A stretch of DNA of 64,000 nucleotides from Micractinium sp. NFX-FRZ (Eukaryota > Chlorophyta > Trebouxiophyceae > Chlorellales > Chlorellaceae). This document shows, piece after piece, positions 1-12,734 of this stretch. Under the pieces are notes generated by a model. That model was not told the DNA's origin, ran no database searches, and saw only the letters and a program-made list of their open reading frames with translations. The DNA lies in NCBI GenBank assembly GCA_029339195.1, contig JAPTJF010000063.1:62001-126000 (forward strand), in the 5' to 3' direction. The position numbers and the translations under genes were made by a program. Numbering within the stretch: position 1 is the stretch's first letter; each line of letters begins with the position of its first letter.

Positions 1-163
1 CAGTCGTCGAACAAGTTGAGAGCAGCCAGCGGCTGGGTGCGCCCTTGGGCAGAGTATGAGATGCATGCTGTGGTTATGCAGCCCAAGCCTGGCAGCCTCC
101 TCTGTTGCACCCCTCCCCATCACGTGATGCACGTGGTGCACCCCGCCCTGCCCCTCCTAGTCC

Positions 164-1046
164 TCATCGCCCCTCGTCAGACTCCCCCCAAAATTGGCCG
201 AGCTCAAACCGCTGCCGGACCAGATCTGGCGCCCTTGGGAGCTCAAGCTCCAGACGGGCCGCCCGCAGCGCCTGCCACGCCTGGGCGGCCTCCCCCTTGA
301 GCTCCCCCTTCAGCTCTGGCCTGCGCAGTAGGACAGCAGCAGGGCGGCGGTTGCGGGGAGGGACACGGATGGCGTGAAGGCGGGGGCGGCCTTGCGGGTT
401 GGAGCGGACAGCACCGGGGGTCCATTCAATGCAAGGCGTGCGGCTCCTGAATTGAGTTCCCCGCGTGGCAGTGTGCCTGCCAGCCAGAGCCTCACAACCA
501 CAGGAACCCTGCTGCCACACCACCGCCCCGAGCTCACTGCAGGAAGGCGCACTCCAGGCGGGCAGCCCCGCCAGCTCCAACAGCAGCGGGGCCACCCGGA
601 CGCCCGCCTCATGCCGCACTGTTGCTTCATCTCGCTTGGGCACTGCCAGCTCCAGATCTTGCAGTTGCGCCAGGTCAGCAAGCACGGGCCGCCCCTCCCT
701 CTGCGCCGCCCCGCGCAGCGCGGGCCAGGACACGCCCAGGCGGGTGAGCTGGCGGCGCCAGGCGCCAGGTGACAGCCCCCACCGCCGGCAGCCCCACAGG
801 TCCAGCTGGCGCAGGGCTCGCTGAGCTGGCACAGCGCTGGCACGTCAGCAGTCGCACGTGGTTGGCCTCACTCAGCTCCAGGTGGGTCAGCTGGGTCAAG
901 CTGCCAATCGGGCGCAGGCCGAAGAGCAGCGGTGCATGGAGCTGCAGCGAGCGCAGCCGTCGCAGGGCGGTCAGGAAGGCGGTCGGGCGCAGGAGGTCGC
1001 AGGCCCGCAGCTCCAGGTGTGTCAGCTGCAGAAAGAAGGGGCACAC
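164..1046 (-). CDS. Leucine-rich-repeat protein fragment, partial or broken
   Basis: On the minus strand 675-1046 encodes clear LRR units: THLELRACDLL, RRLRSLQLHAPL and LTQLTHLELSEANHV fit the LxxLxL pattern. The LRR-like reading continues below about 832 in a different frame (ALRQLDLWGCRRWGL, LAQLQDLELAVPK) towards 164. The frame changes near 830-845 with no obvious splice pair, so this is either an unrecognised tiny intron, a frameshift or a decaying gene. A further LRR-like stretch (WPLQFSCLWVLESLALQ) lies at about 1510-1620 on the same strand and may be an upstream exon. Neither start nor end was resolved and the left edge may be cut by the window. LRRs of this kind bind proteins; no partner or domain such as an F-box is visible. 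LRR assignment is fairly sure, gene integrity is not. Confidence 0.45.
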
Positions 1047-2641
1047 GGGCGGGGGCAGGTTGATTAGTCACCAATGTTTCACAGCAGACACGCCGCAGCT
1101 GCAAGGAGTGTCAGCTGCAGGGAAGCTGAGGAGGCACATCATGTGCAGCATGAGCAGGGGCAGATTGGCCATCATTAGTTTTGGTGAACACGGGCCAGAG
1201 TGCAAGGTGAGGTTGGGCAGCCCACACACAACGTGGCACAGCGGGCACACAGGGTGCAGCAGTGCTGCAACGCGGGTCGCACTGTTGCTTTGCCGTGCTG
1301 CAGCGGCATGCAGCGCACGTGCCGCCCAGCAGCAGTGCAGCGCACGTGCCGCCCAGAAGTGGCGCAGCGCAGAGCAAAGGGAGAGTGATCGGGTTTGCTC
1401 CTTATCAGTGCATCCTTCCCTCCCGGGGCTTCCCTCCCAAAACAGAACAGTGCCCGCACCCTTACCCTGCGTCAGATGCCTCAGCAGGGCGCCAGCTCCT
1501 CAGCCTCCTCCCCATCCTCAACAGGCTGCTGCTGGAGGGCGCCTGATGGCCTGCAGTGCCAGGCTCTCCAGCACCCACAGGCAGGAGAACTGCAGGGGCC
1601 AGAGGGGAACAGCACGGGAGCAGAGGGGCGGAACAGCAGCCTGCCTGGATGCCAGCAGAGGAGGAGGGCCAATGCCAGGCGGCAAGAAGCTGGCCACCTT
1701 GTGAGGCAGGGTGCAGGCAGGCGGGCTGGCAGGTAGGCAGGCAGGCGTGCTGGCGCAGGCTGACGGGCTGGCAGGCAGGCAGGCAGGCAGGCAGGCAGAA
1801 AGGCACGTGGCATGATGGTCGCACCTGGTGCGGCAAACTGAGGTCGAATGGCGGGTGCGCAGGGAAGCCACGCAGGTGAAGGGTGCACCCCGTACTCTCA
1901 GTGGTCGCACTGCGATGGGCCGGATGATTTGCTTCCTTCCTAGAAGGGCGCGCACAGAGGCCCCCCCGAGGAACCCGCTTATGGCCCAGCCAGCGGCGTG
2001 TTGTACATGTCAGAGCTTGAACAAAGCAGAGGATGGGGCGGCCAGAGGCTATGGTTCAGCACAGGGCATGGTTCATTGACTGGTTGAGCTTGAGACAGCG
2101 GCGGCGGCGGCAGGTATGGCTAAGCAGCGGCAAAGCTGGGGCGGCCGTGCAAAGGGCGGCGCAGGGTTGTACGCAACATGCCTGCCCAAGGAAACATTGC
2201 ATGAGCAAGTTATTCGTTTTGGTTCGCGCGTCAGACCGTGCGGGACGGGTGTCCTGGAGCCAGTCCTGGGAGGCCTGACAACAGAACATCTAGTACATCG
2301 ATAAATCTGCACAACGAACGCTCACCAATGTGTTCCCCGTCATTGCCAGCACCCTCTGCAAGCTAGAGCTTGCGTTCAGGACGTGAGCGCGGCGCTGCGG
2401 AAGCCTGCCGTGCGTTCGCACAACGCGCGCTGCACGGGCTTCCACAGCTGTTGCCGCTTTGATCAGGGCATAGGGACCCTCCGCAGCCGATGCGGCTCGC
2501 GGGGCAGGTAACCATGGCCATCACTACTTGCCGCCGCCGCCATCCTCGCGCGCCGCCGCCGCTGCCGCCGCCGCTCGACGCTAGCTTCCCCAGCATGTGG
2601 ACTGTTTACATTCGACATACTTTTGACCCGCCTGACTGCAG
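1047..2641. other. Unassigned stretch upstream of the LRR fragment and protease A
   Basis: No convincing gene structure was found apart from a possible LRR exon at about 1510-1620 (minus). A GGCA-type microsatellite runs at about 1725-1800. Minus-strand coding at 2363-2596 begins with a Met but is Gly/Arg-rich and lacks recognisable domain sequence. The right end probably holds the promoter and 5' leader of the protease that starts at 2642. Confidence 0.4.
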
Positions 2642-5600
2642 ATGGTAAACAAACGAGGTTGGGATGTGCATCAAATGCACCTGCTTGTGCTCCTGGCCGC
2701 CGCTGCTGTGCTGGCGGCGCCTGCCGCTACAGCACATGCAGCGGCGGCAGGCGACGGCGCCAAGGGCAGCAGGTGCGAGCCGCCAGAGTGACCCACACAG
2801 ATGGAGGTCATCACATGGTATTGGTGGTCATCACATGGCTTCTGCTGGGTCTCTGTGCCTCTCTCTGCCCATGCACCTCACCTGCGTTTCTGGCATATGC
2901 CTGCAGGCGCTCTCTGGCCAGGTCGGGCGTGAGCGCCGCCATTGTGAACGGCAGGGATGCCGCCAAACTCAGGTGGGCGGCCTTGGCTGCCTGGGCTGCC
3001 TGGGTGCAGGGCAGGGGCTTTCCAGCCCGCCCAGAACTGGCACTGCTGCTGCAGCGGCTGGGAGCCCGGTCTCCCAACGGCAGCCGCCCCGCCCACGCCA
3101 GCCAGCGATGCCGCGCACGCACTGCGGTCCTCTCACATGCACACATGCATGCGCACACGCACGCACGCATGTCTGCATGCATGCACCTGAGCACAGCTCA
3201 CCGCAATCACTCGCATGCACACACACGCATGAGTGGGTGCAGGTATCCCTGGATGGCCAGCCTCCGACTAGACCGCACCTCCCAAGGCCAGGCAGAGCCT
3301 CACCTGTGCGGCGGCAGGTGAGGCCGCGGGGACACGCTTTACAACTTATAATGGGGAGACGGCTCGCTGTGGCACAGTCACGCCCCAGAGCACCCGCCAG
3401 GCGTGCCTGCAATGCCCTGCGGCGGACGTGCCGGCTGCTGTCCACCTCTAAAGGCTCGTCATCCTTGCCTGCCCCTGCCCCGCAGCCTGATCGCCCCCAG
3501 CGTCATCCTCACAGCCGCACATGTGAGCCCTGCAACACCCAGCAGCGCTGCCCTGCCGTGAAATACAAACCTTTGTACCTAGCACGCCCCAGTGCTGCCG
3601 TTTGCGGGCTGCCGGTGCGCGCCACCTGCCTGCAGGGAAGTAATATACGTACCCACCCTGGCCGCCGCTGCCCTCCCCATGCGTGATTCAATCAATTTGA
3701 CGACATGCAGTGCTTCTTTGAGAATGCCCCGCCCGCCTCGCTGGTCGACGGCGACCAAATACTCTTCCCCAAGGTGCGGGGCGGTGATTGCCTGACAGCC
3801 CTGCCGCAGGCTCCTGCTCTTGGGCTTTGGTGCCGTTCTCATTGCAGCATGCAGCGCCAGCCACAAGGGGGGCCTTTTCCACCCATCTCATATACCAGCA
3901 CACAGATGGGTGGAACATGGGCGGCAGATGGGCTGTGCACAAACCCGCCCAGCCCACCTGTCACGCCGCTGCACCACACTACATGCTCTCCCTCACCACC
4001 CACCCTGCTCCACCATTCGCATTCAAACAAACCCGCAGGTGCGCATCGACGCATATGAAACGGAGGACTGCCCCCTCGGGCAGCGCTGCAAGGCGTACGA
4101 GGAGCGGCAGGGGGTGGCGACGGTGGTGCACCGGGGCTATGTGCCCGGCACGTCCGACAACAGCAACGACGTTGCCCTTGTGTTCCTGGACAGACCATCC
4201 AGCAAGACGCCCATCCGGCTGCCGGCGGGTGCGCGGGGGGGGGGAAGTTTGGTGCGCATAATATGCAGCCAAGGGATGAGGCCCCCGCCTGGGGAGAGTG
4301 GTGGGCGGGTGCAGCCGAGGCATGGGGGGCGGCTGCCTGCCTGGGGTGAGGCTGAGCTTGCCTGGGCGCTTGCACGGCTGCCGGGCGCCAAGGCGCACCA
4401 GTCAAAGCCTGGCACACTGCACCATGTGAGGGTCCCGCTTCCCTACTGGTTGCCGGGCGCCCGAGGTGCGCCCCCACTGCCCGACCGTGCCACTTCCCTT
4501 GCCTGCGCCTGTGCCTGTGCAGCTTCCGACGCCTTCCCGTCGGCCGGCAGCTGGCTGACGTCCCTGGGGTGGGGGGACCTGAGCTTTGGAGGGCCAGCGG
4601 CCCCGGTGCTCCAAGAGGCAAGCTGCTGCCGCCTGCTGCTTCTCCTCTCCACCCAGCTTGTCTGCCTGTCTGCCGGCGCTGGGCTGGGGCTCCACCCTGC
4701 GTGAGCCTCCCAAAGGCTGCTCGCCTGCCTGGCAGCTTCGCTAGAAGCACCGTGCAGCGCTGCAGCGGCGCATACTTCGAGGGTCTGGCAGGGTTGCCGT
4801 GCTCTCATCAAGGCACACGCCCAGGGGCAGGAGCCTCCTCATCTCCTCTGGGTGCTGCATGCCTGCCTGGTGCCAGCCTGGCGGAGCCCTTTCTGCGCTG
4901 CAGGCTGAACTCGATCCTTTCCACTCGCCGGAAGAGCAGTTTGCAGGCTGCGCTGAGGCATTACATCTAATAACACTCTGCACCCTCTGCACTGCCCTGC
5001 AGGTGGAGCTGGACCTCATTGCCCAGGCGCTGTGCGCCGCCTACTTTGCAGGCACGGACTCCGTGTACAACGTTGGGACCATGGTGTGCGCAGGTGCGAG
5101 GTGCAAGCACGCAAGTCCTAGCAAGGGCGTACACACAAACAATCATCCCGTCGGCGTGCAGTGGGGGTGCAGGGAGCAGGTGCAAGCATGCCGAGGCGCG
5201 GGCTGGGGGTGCAGGGAGCCAGCAGATGGGAGGCGGGCGGGCATGCCGAGGCGCGGGCTGGGGGTGCAGGGAGCCAGCAGATGGGAGGCGGGCGGGCATG
5301 CCGGTTGGGCCGGGCGGGCGCAGCACTGTAAAGGCACAGGTGTCCACAACAGCAGTGCACGCACTTCAGCTCCAGCCTGCTGTCCCCACACACCGCTGCC
5401 GGCGCTGCTGCTGCTGCCGTCCCGGCGAGGAGCAGCAAAGTGGGTGTGTGTGCCCTCTGGCGTAAGCACGCCCAGCTGTCTCCACACACACACACACACA
5501 CACACTGCCGCCACACCTGTGCTGCAGGCACGCCCGCAGGCAGCAGCACGAGAGACACGTGCCAGGTATGTGCCACCGCCTGCGCTGACCTGGTCTTACA

Positions 5601-8600
5601 TCGACAACAGCAGCAGCTGCAGCAGCTGCTGCCTCACCTGGCAGCCCCCTCTGCTGGTGCTGCTGCCTTTGGTGCCTGCTATCCAAGCCATGGCCGGCCG
5701 CACATCCCGTGTGCTTTCGGCCCTGATTCCAACCCGTCCCAGCGCCACCTGCCGCCTCGCTCCCTGGTCCGCGCAGGGCGACTCTGGTGGGCCGCTGTTT
5801 CACAAGAGCCCGGCGGGCGAGGCTGGGCAGGACATGCTATGGGGCCTTGTCTCTTGGGGAATCAGCTGCGCCGACAAGACGCCCGGTGAGTGACGGCCGG
5901 CCCTGCCTGCTCTGTGGCGCTCCGTGTTCAACAATGCCATGCTGCATATGTGTAGAGGCCTGGTGGGATCTGGTCATGGTTATGGCCCATAGCGCCTGGG
6001 GGGCGGTTTAGGGTGCCTGGCGGGGCAGGCTGCAAGGCGGGGAGCGCAGGCTGAGGGGCGTGCTGAGGAGGGGGCCTGCCTGTTGGCCATGTGTAGCATC
6101 TCCATGCATCCATCCGCGTGCCCGCCTGCCTCGTGCTGTGTGCCTGCAGGCGTGTACACCAATGTGCCGCGGTTCCGCAGCTGGATCGACCGCACAATCA
6201 AGGTGGGGTGTGGTAGTGGATGCCTGTGCTTTCACGGGGCCTGGAACCTGCCCTTCCCATGGAATCTGGGGAAGGTCTTTGGAAACCACATGTGGCAAGA
6301 GGAGGGGGGTGGGAGTGCAAGGGGGAGCAGCCGAGGTTACGGGGGGACATTGCCACAAGCTGCGGCAGAGCGACCCTGCGGTGGCACACCTGTGCCAAGC
6401 GCTGCTCCCCGAGGGAGAGGAGCACCAGTGAGCTGGCTGCCCTGCTGGCAATCCGTGCCGCCGGGAGGAGAGCTCCCCTGCTTGCAACTGCGTCTACGGC
6501 TGTGTGGTGTGCGCTACCGTCTGATTTGAGCGCTTCTCAAATGTCTGCACTGCCCGCTCGCAGGCGGTGCTGGGGCCAGGAGGCGTGCGCGTGCCGGCGC
6601 CGGTGCAGTCTTTGGGGGTGCCCCGCGCCTACCTGCGGCTGTCCATGTCGTTCTTCGACGGCGTCTGCTTCAAGCAGAGAGGTGGGGACGAAACAGGGGG
6701 TCGGGCAGGAGTGCCGGGCTCCTGCAGCAGCAGCCAATGCCGGCGCCTGCCTTGCAGAGCCTCTGCGAAGCGGCGCAGCACTGAGCGCAGAGTGCCCCTG
6801 AAAGAGGGTGCCGCGTACCTGCAGCACAGGGCAGTGGGGCAGTGGGGAGGGCACTGCGCCTTGCCAGGATGCAGTGGCCAGCCCCCGCCAGCATGTGCCC
6901 GCCCCACCTGCGTCACTCACTCGTGGCTGTGCCTGGCAGCACACGTGGTCCGCTATGTGAGGTTGCCTTGGCCCCTCCGCGCCCCGCCTTGCCCTGGCCC
7001 GCAGGTTTTGTCAGGGCCGGCGGCTGCGAGGACCCGTGAGTGACAGCTGGGCCTGCCTGCCTTGCGCGCTCGCCTGCCTGCCTGCCTGCCTGCCTGCACC
7101 TGCCTGCCTGCTCACCGGTTGACATTTGGGGGGGGGCTGTCCCCAAGCGCCCCGCCTACCCGCAAGCCTGCCGCCTTGCTTCCCTGAATCCCATGCTGGT
7201 GCACCCCGGTGCATTGACGCATGGGCTCATACGTCGCTACCCACAGGCATTTGGGCGGGCTGCATGCTGTTTTTGCCCGCCCAGCAGCCTGCCCAACTGC
7301 CTGCACCCTTGGTCGCCCCCTCCCCCCCCCCCTGGCGCGGCTGCAGGTCCGGGCAGGTGTTCATCCCGCCCCCAGGCTTTGCAGGCCACAGGCCCGGGGC
7401 GCAGGCGGAGCAGTGGGTGCTGGAAGCGACAGAGAGGGCCAGCGAATTCCGCATTCGGGTGAGGGCGGGGCTGGGGGCGGCTGGGGTGGCTGCTGCTGCC
7501 CAAGTGGGGTGGAAAGCAGCGGGTGAGGGCTGAACAAGCTGATAGCAATGGCAGCCCGCTTCACGGTTTGGGCTGGTCTTGCCTAAATTGCACTGCTTTG
7601 CATGAGTGCCAGCAACCACCAGCTCCGGCCCCCTTGAAGCCGCCCCTGCTCCCCTTTCTCGCCGCCTGGGTGCCCCGTGTGCGCAGGTCGGCTCCCGCCT
7701 GGCAGACGGCTTGTGTGGCGGCTACCTCTCGGCCGCCGACGGGTGCAGCGACACGGGAGTGGATGTGAGGGGGGACCCGTCTGGCCCCTCTGTGTGGGCC
7801 GCCTCCAGCAGGGTCCCCTCCGCATGGGTGGTGGCCCCTGTGAAGGGCACAGCGGACACGTACACAATTTTCACGGTGAGGGCACAGGGGGGCAGGAAGG
7901 CAGGGCTTTGTGCTGGCCTGCATCCAGGTTGGCCTGCTGTGCGTGCTGAGCAGCATGGGGACCGCCTGGGTGGTGGCGCCTGTGTGCCAGGGAGCGGCTA
8001 GACATGCACACCACACACACAGGATGAGGGCACAGGGGGGCGATGACCTGGCTGGCAGGAGGTGTTTGGCAGTCCCGCTCGGCCCACCGTGTGTGGCCAG
8101 ACCAATCACAGGGATGTGCCCCGCCCTCAGCCCAGCTCACCACTGCCGCCCCTTGCTCAAAACGCCATGCCCCCTGCCTTGTCTCCCTTCGTGCCACGCC
8201 GCGCCAGGTGCGCCCCGGCTGCACCAAGTATCTGTCCCTCCCACGTCCCGCCCCAAGCGCCTGTGACCTGGGCGGCGGATTTGTCATCCAAGCCGTGTCA
8301 AACACCAGCGCGGCCTTCCCACGGGCAGTCAACCTGCGTGCGCTTCTGACGCCCACCAGCCCCATCCTGCCCATGCCGCCGCCCCAGCCGGCACCGCCGC
8401 CCAGCCCCACCCCACCGCCCAGCCCGCCGCCGCCGCCCGGCCCGCCGCCCCCGGCACCCATCCCGCTGGACAAGCCGCAGCAGCCAGCCATCGTCAGCAT
8501 TGCGGTGGCCAGCAGCGGCCCAATGGCGGGGCACTTAGTCATCACGGTTGATTCACGGCCCAGCAACCGTGAGTGCCTGCTGCCATGCCTGCTTTGCACA

Positions 8601-11600
8601 CCGACTGGCAACAGGAATAAGACTTGCACCCGCTGCTGCCTGCGCTCATCAGCCGCCAGCATGGCATCGGCCGAATCTGTCGTCCTGCCCGTGCCGCTGC
8701 TTCCTGCCAGCTTCCTGCCAGTCGAAGATGTTTTGGCGTGACAGCTGCCATGATCACTGAGCCCTCTTCCAGCGTGTGCTCCCTGTCATCATTTTTTTAC
8801 TACCATGCTTCCATGCTTCTGCCCCCCCCCCCCCTACCCTTTCCACCGCGCAGCCCCCGCCAGCACGTTTGGCGTGGCAGCTGCCATGGTCACAGACCCA
8901 TCCTCCGTCAAGTGCCCCGCCCCCAGCTGCGGCGAGGGGTTCACCTTCTTCTCGCGCCCACGCCGCAGCGTGCGCAGCAGCAGCGGCAGCAGCATGCAGG
9001 TGCGCTGGGGCGGCGGGCCGGGGCGTCTGGCTGGGCGAGGGCCTGCGCCCGCCTGGGGGGCTTGCAGGGGGCACACATGCACACACGACGCACAGCACAA
9101 TCCCCCACTGCTTGCTCAGGTTGCCCCTCCGATTGTTGCCCCATGCCCCACTCCCACCCCACTCATGGTGACCTGCCAAGCAGTATACTTCCCAGACTCC
9201 CCTTGGGGACAGAGCTCCTTCAGCGCTCCAACAAACATGTGGAATGTGCTTCACCGCCCCTCCCCATTGCTGCCCCCGCCACCCCGCTCCCTCCCCTCCC
9301 AGGTTGAGTTCTTGTCCCCTGCAAAGCTGTACCCGTCGAAAATCGTGCCGGGGGCGCGGTACCGCCTGACAGGCCTGGCCGCCAGCACCCGAGGCACCTC
9401 TGTGCCCGACGGCAATGTGCAGTCCACGATCTGGGTGGCCCCCGGGTAAGGCAGGTAGCCTGCCTGCCAGAGGTGGAAGGGGTACGACCGGCAGCCTGCC
9501 TGCAGCAGCTGTGGTCCCTCGAGGTAAACCGGCAGCCTGCCCGCACAAGGCACAGTGGTACTTCCCATCACGCTGCTTCCTGCCTTTCCCTCCTCCGCCC
9601 CCCGCTGTTGTGCTGTGCAGCGTCCCCGGCCCACCCAGCATCAGCAGGGTGACAGTGGTGAAGGGTCAGCTGGTGGTAGATATCCTCCCGCCCGCCACGC
9701 AGCCAGAGCTAGGTAAAACCCCAAGCCGCAGCGTGTGAGAGAGCGGGGGGGGAGGGCAAGGGGAGAGATGGAGGGGTGGGGCGGGGCGGGGGCTGCTGCG
9801 CAGGCAACCGGCCGACACTGCACCCGGCGTGCGCAGACACCCCGAGGGGTGCTGTGCTGCCCCGTCTGCCAAGCAATCGCAACATTGTCCAAGCCTCATT
9901 GCTGGCCCCAAACTTGCGCCCCCCCTTCCGCCCGCAGAGATTCTGGGGTATGAGGTGCTGGCGGTGCCCGCCTCCAGCGGCAGCCACCTCAGCATTGCCT
10001 CGACCCTGGGGCTGGCGTCCGCAGGCAGCCAGGTGGGTGCGGGGGGCACGGTGTGCACTCCTCAAGCGGGCCTGCGTGCCTGGAAGCCGCCTTGTCGGCC
10101 TTGCGTGTCCATCCACGCTGGTCCTGGCGCCTGTTCCCGCCCAGTGCTCCTGCGCGTTGATGCCGCCTTGCCCCCGCGCTGTGACCCTGCGAAGCCGCCC
10201 CCGCCCCTGCCTGCCCTGCATCCATCGGCTGGGCCCAGCCGAGCTGCCGCCACCCCAATCCTTGGGGATGGTTCAGCGACGGTGGGCATCAGGCAGCTAT
10301 GTGTCCAAAGGCTCCATTTGGCCGCGGCAGCATTGTGGAGGCTGGTGCGCACCTGGAGTGCTGCCCAGCTGCCACTGCGGCTGCCCCATGCCTTCAACCT
10401 GCCCCCCTTCCCCGGCCCTCCCCGCCCCTGCCTGTTGCTACTGCAGCGCCGGCTGGCCTTCAAGGCGGGCGTCCAGGGCGTGGGGCGGAGGTACGCGATC
10501 TACGCCTTTGCCCGCAACCTGGGCGGCCGGAGCCGGCCGAGCGTGGCGGTGACGTTCACCACCCCAGGGTGCGGTGCGGTGCGGCAGCAAGCAATCCAGG
10601 GATCACCTGCATGTGCCGAAATACTTGTGTGTGTGACCAACGCACCACCTGCACGTGGCGGGAATCATACAAAACTCGTCCCCTGCATGTGGCAGGAATC
10701 ACGACGCCCAACTCGTCAGCAAGCACGCCCTTTTGCCCCCCTGCATGCGCAAATACGTTCGCCCACTGGCCAGGTCTCCTGCTGTTGCTGTACCTCCGCT
10801 ATCTCCCCTTGCCGAATGCTCACTGCAGGCCTCCCCTTATGCTGCTGCTGCCCTCTGCAGTGCCCCGGCCGCGCCGCCGCCCAGACCAACCCCTCCGCTC
10901 CCAACCGGGCCCGGTGAGGCCTGCCGCACAGCAGCAGCAGCAGCTGTTGCAGAAACGGGTTTACTACGCCTACTACGCCTACTACGCCTACTACGCCCTA
11001 CCTGCCTGCTACTGTCGGCCTGACACTGCCATGCCAATCTGCCCCTCATACCTCACCCCCTGCCTGTCACCTCCGGTCCCGCGCCCGCAACCGCACTTCC
11101 TCAACAGCGCACCCCACCCCCGCCCCCCCCTGCAGCCTGCTCTCGTGACCCCCTCTGGCTGGCAGTCACAGCCCTGGCCGCCCGCCTGGCGCCCGGCTAC
11201 GCCGCAGCCACGGGCGACCTCACCGCGGCCGGCATCTTCCCGCCAGCCGCCATGCCCTCCCTGCCCTTCTCGCCCCAGGAGGCAGCAGGCCTGCCCTACA
11301 GCGCCAGCGAACCTATGCGGGGGGCGGTGGCCAAGGGCGCAGCCGCTGAAGCCAGCCTGGGCTGCAGCTGGTGGATGGCGAGTGCCGCTCCGTGAGTGGG
11401 CTGCGCTGCTCCTCCTACTGCCAGCTGCCCATGGGGAGGTGTGGGGGCACTGCATGCACACCTGTACTGTGAACAGATTACATAAGAACATGTGGTGATG
11501 CCCTCACAACAAGCCCCGCTGGCATGCACACAACAGCTGACGCAGTGCATGCCCCTGTCCCTGCCTCTGCCCCGCCTGCAGGCTGCGTCCCGCGGGGCGA

Positions 11601-12734
11601 CCCAGCGTGTATGGCGTGCGCGCTGTGGTCCCCGCTGCGCTGGGCACCCGCTGGCCCACCATGCTCTTCATGCTGAGCGACAAGCAGCCCCCAGCCTTCA
11701 CCCTGGGTGAGCTGGCAGCACAGCGCAGCACAGCACAGCACCACCAGCCAACCCAGCTACCCTGCAGCTGCCGGGGCAGCACTGGCGGCACCAGAGCCTG
11801 CCCGGGGCTCTGCCCTGCCCATCTTGCCGCCAGTGCTGCGCAAGTGCTGCCCTGGCAAGTGCCTGCCCGTGTGCTTACCCTCTGAGCCCTGCACATGTAT
11901 TGCCTGCAGGTTCCACCAACTGGGGCCTCTGGGCCCCCTGGCTCAACGACAGCAGCACCCAGCTGTGCGCTGTGCTCACCGAACAGATGGCGCTCAATTA
12001 CAAGGGGAGGGGCACTTCCAGGGTGCTCAGCTTGCCCTGCTGGAGCGAGGGTGAGCTTGAGCAGTGAATCACGTGCTGGCAGAACTGGCGGACGCATCTG
12101 CCGCGCCCCCAGCTTGAGCGCATGATGCACGCCCGCCTACTGGCCAGCAGCAGGGGGGGGCGAGTGCTTGCTACATGGCAGGGCCGCCTGCTGCCCCTCG
12201 GGCTTGCGCCCACGGCACACGAATGCACAAGCATGTGGGCTCACCAGCTGCCGTTCTGCTGGGCGCTGCCCTGCTGCAGGCTCTGGAGCGATCTTCGATT
12301 CTGCAGCCAAGTACTCGGTTGCCCTGGCAGTGGACGGGCAGGGGACGAAGCGCGTGCCTCGCTGGGGCGGAGCGCACTGGATGTTTGGGGCGCCGCCCGC
12401 ACAGCCGCCCGCACAACCGTCCCCGCCCCCGCCCTCGCCATCCCCGCCCCCGCTCTCGCCATCCCCGCCCCCGCCCTCGCCATCCCTTCCCCCGCCCTCG
12501 CCGTCCCCTCCCCCGCCCTCGCCATCCCCTCCCCCGCCCTCGCCATCCCCTCCTCCACTCGATCCCACGCCTGCACCGCTACAGCCCTCACAGCCGCCCC
12601 CCGCTCTGCTGGACCCCGTACCTGCCCCGCTGGCGCCCCCGCAGCTGCCACCTCCGCTGGAGCCTGCAGAGGCGCCCCCACCCACTCCACTCTCGCCCTC
12701 TCCACCGCCGGAACCTGCGCCGGCGCCAGCCTGA
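2642..12734 (+). CDS. Secreted mosaic trypsin-like serine protease with Pro-rich tail (paralogue A)
   Basis: About 25 exons encode roughly 1,100 residues. The ATG at 2642 opens a signal peptide (LLVLLAAAAVLAAPAATAHA). An S1A protease follows: N-terminus IVNG in exon 2907-2972, TAAHC with His codon 3520-3522, Asp in NDVALV at 4168-4170, and GDSGGP with Ser codon 5783-5785. Asp189 lies in RDTCQGDSGG, so cleavage after Arg/Lys is expected, and SWG and PGVYTNV complete the fold. Exons checked at 2642-2772, 2907-2972, 3243-3317, 3711-3773, 4039-4228, 4523-4617, 5003-5093, 5528-5565 and 5777-5885 keep phase. Downstream come a Cys/Trp-rich module (7340-8250), a Pro-rich hinge (8370-8465), two FN3-like segments (8480-10570), a conserved C-terminal domain (11130-12390) and an SPPPP-type tail ending at 12734. 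The intron after 4617 uses a GC donor. The residue before IVNG is Ala. The protein is likely extracellular or wall-bound; its substrate is unknown. Confidence 0.85.
5186..5304. repeat. 55-bp tandem repeat in a protease A intron
   Basis: Two near-identical 55-bp units start at 5186 and 5241, and the start of a third is at 5296. Each begins gcatgccgaggcgcgggc. The repeat is wholly inside the intron between the exons ending at 5093 and starting at 5528. Confidence 0.9.
5483..5505. repeat. CA dinucleotide microsatellite
   Basis: An uninterrupted CA tract lies in the same protease A intron, just upstream of the short exon 5528-5565. Confidence 0.9.
10962..10997. repeat. 9-bp minisatellite, four copies
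   Basis: Four perfect copies of tactacgcc lie head to tail in the intron between the second FN3-like segment and the C-terminal domain of protease A. Confidence 0.9.

Noticed and set aside
16..377. Plus-strand open frames at the left edge
   Set aside because: They are Pro/Arg-rich antisense readings of the minus-strand LRR sequence, with no domain content.
5186..5304. Possible CRISPR-like array
   Set aside because: The units are directly adjacent tandem repeats without unique spacers, and the DNA is eukaryotic nuclear.
10962..10997. Coding repeat (TTPTTP or YYAYYA peptide)
   Set aside because: It lies in a protease A intron; no phase-consistent exon includes it.
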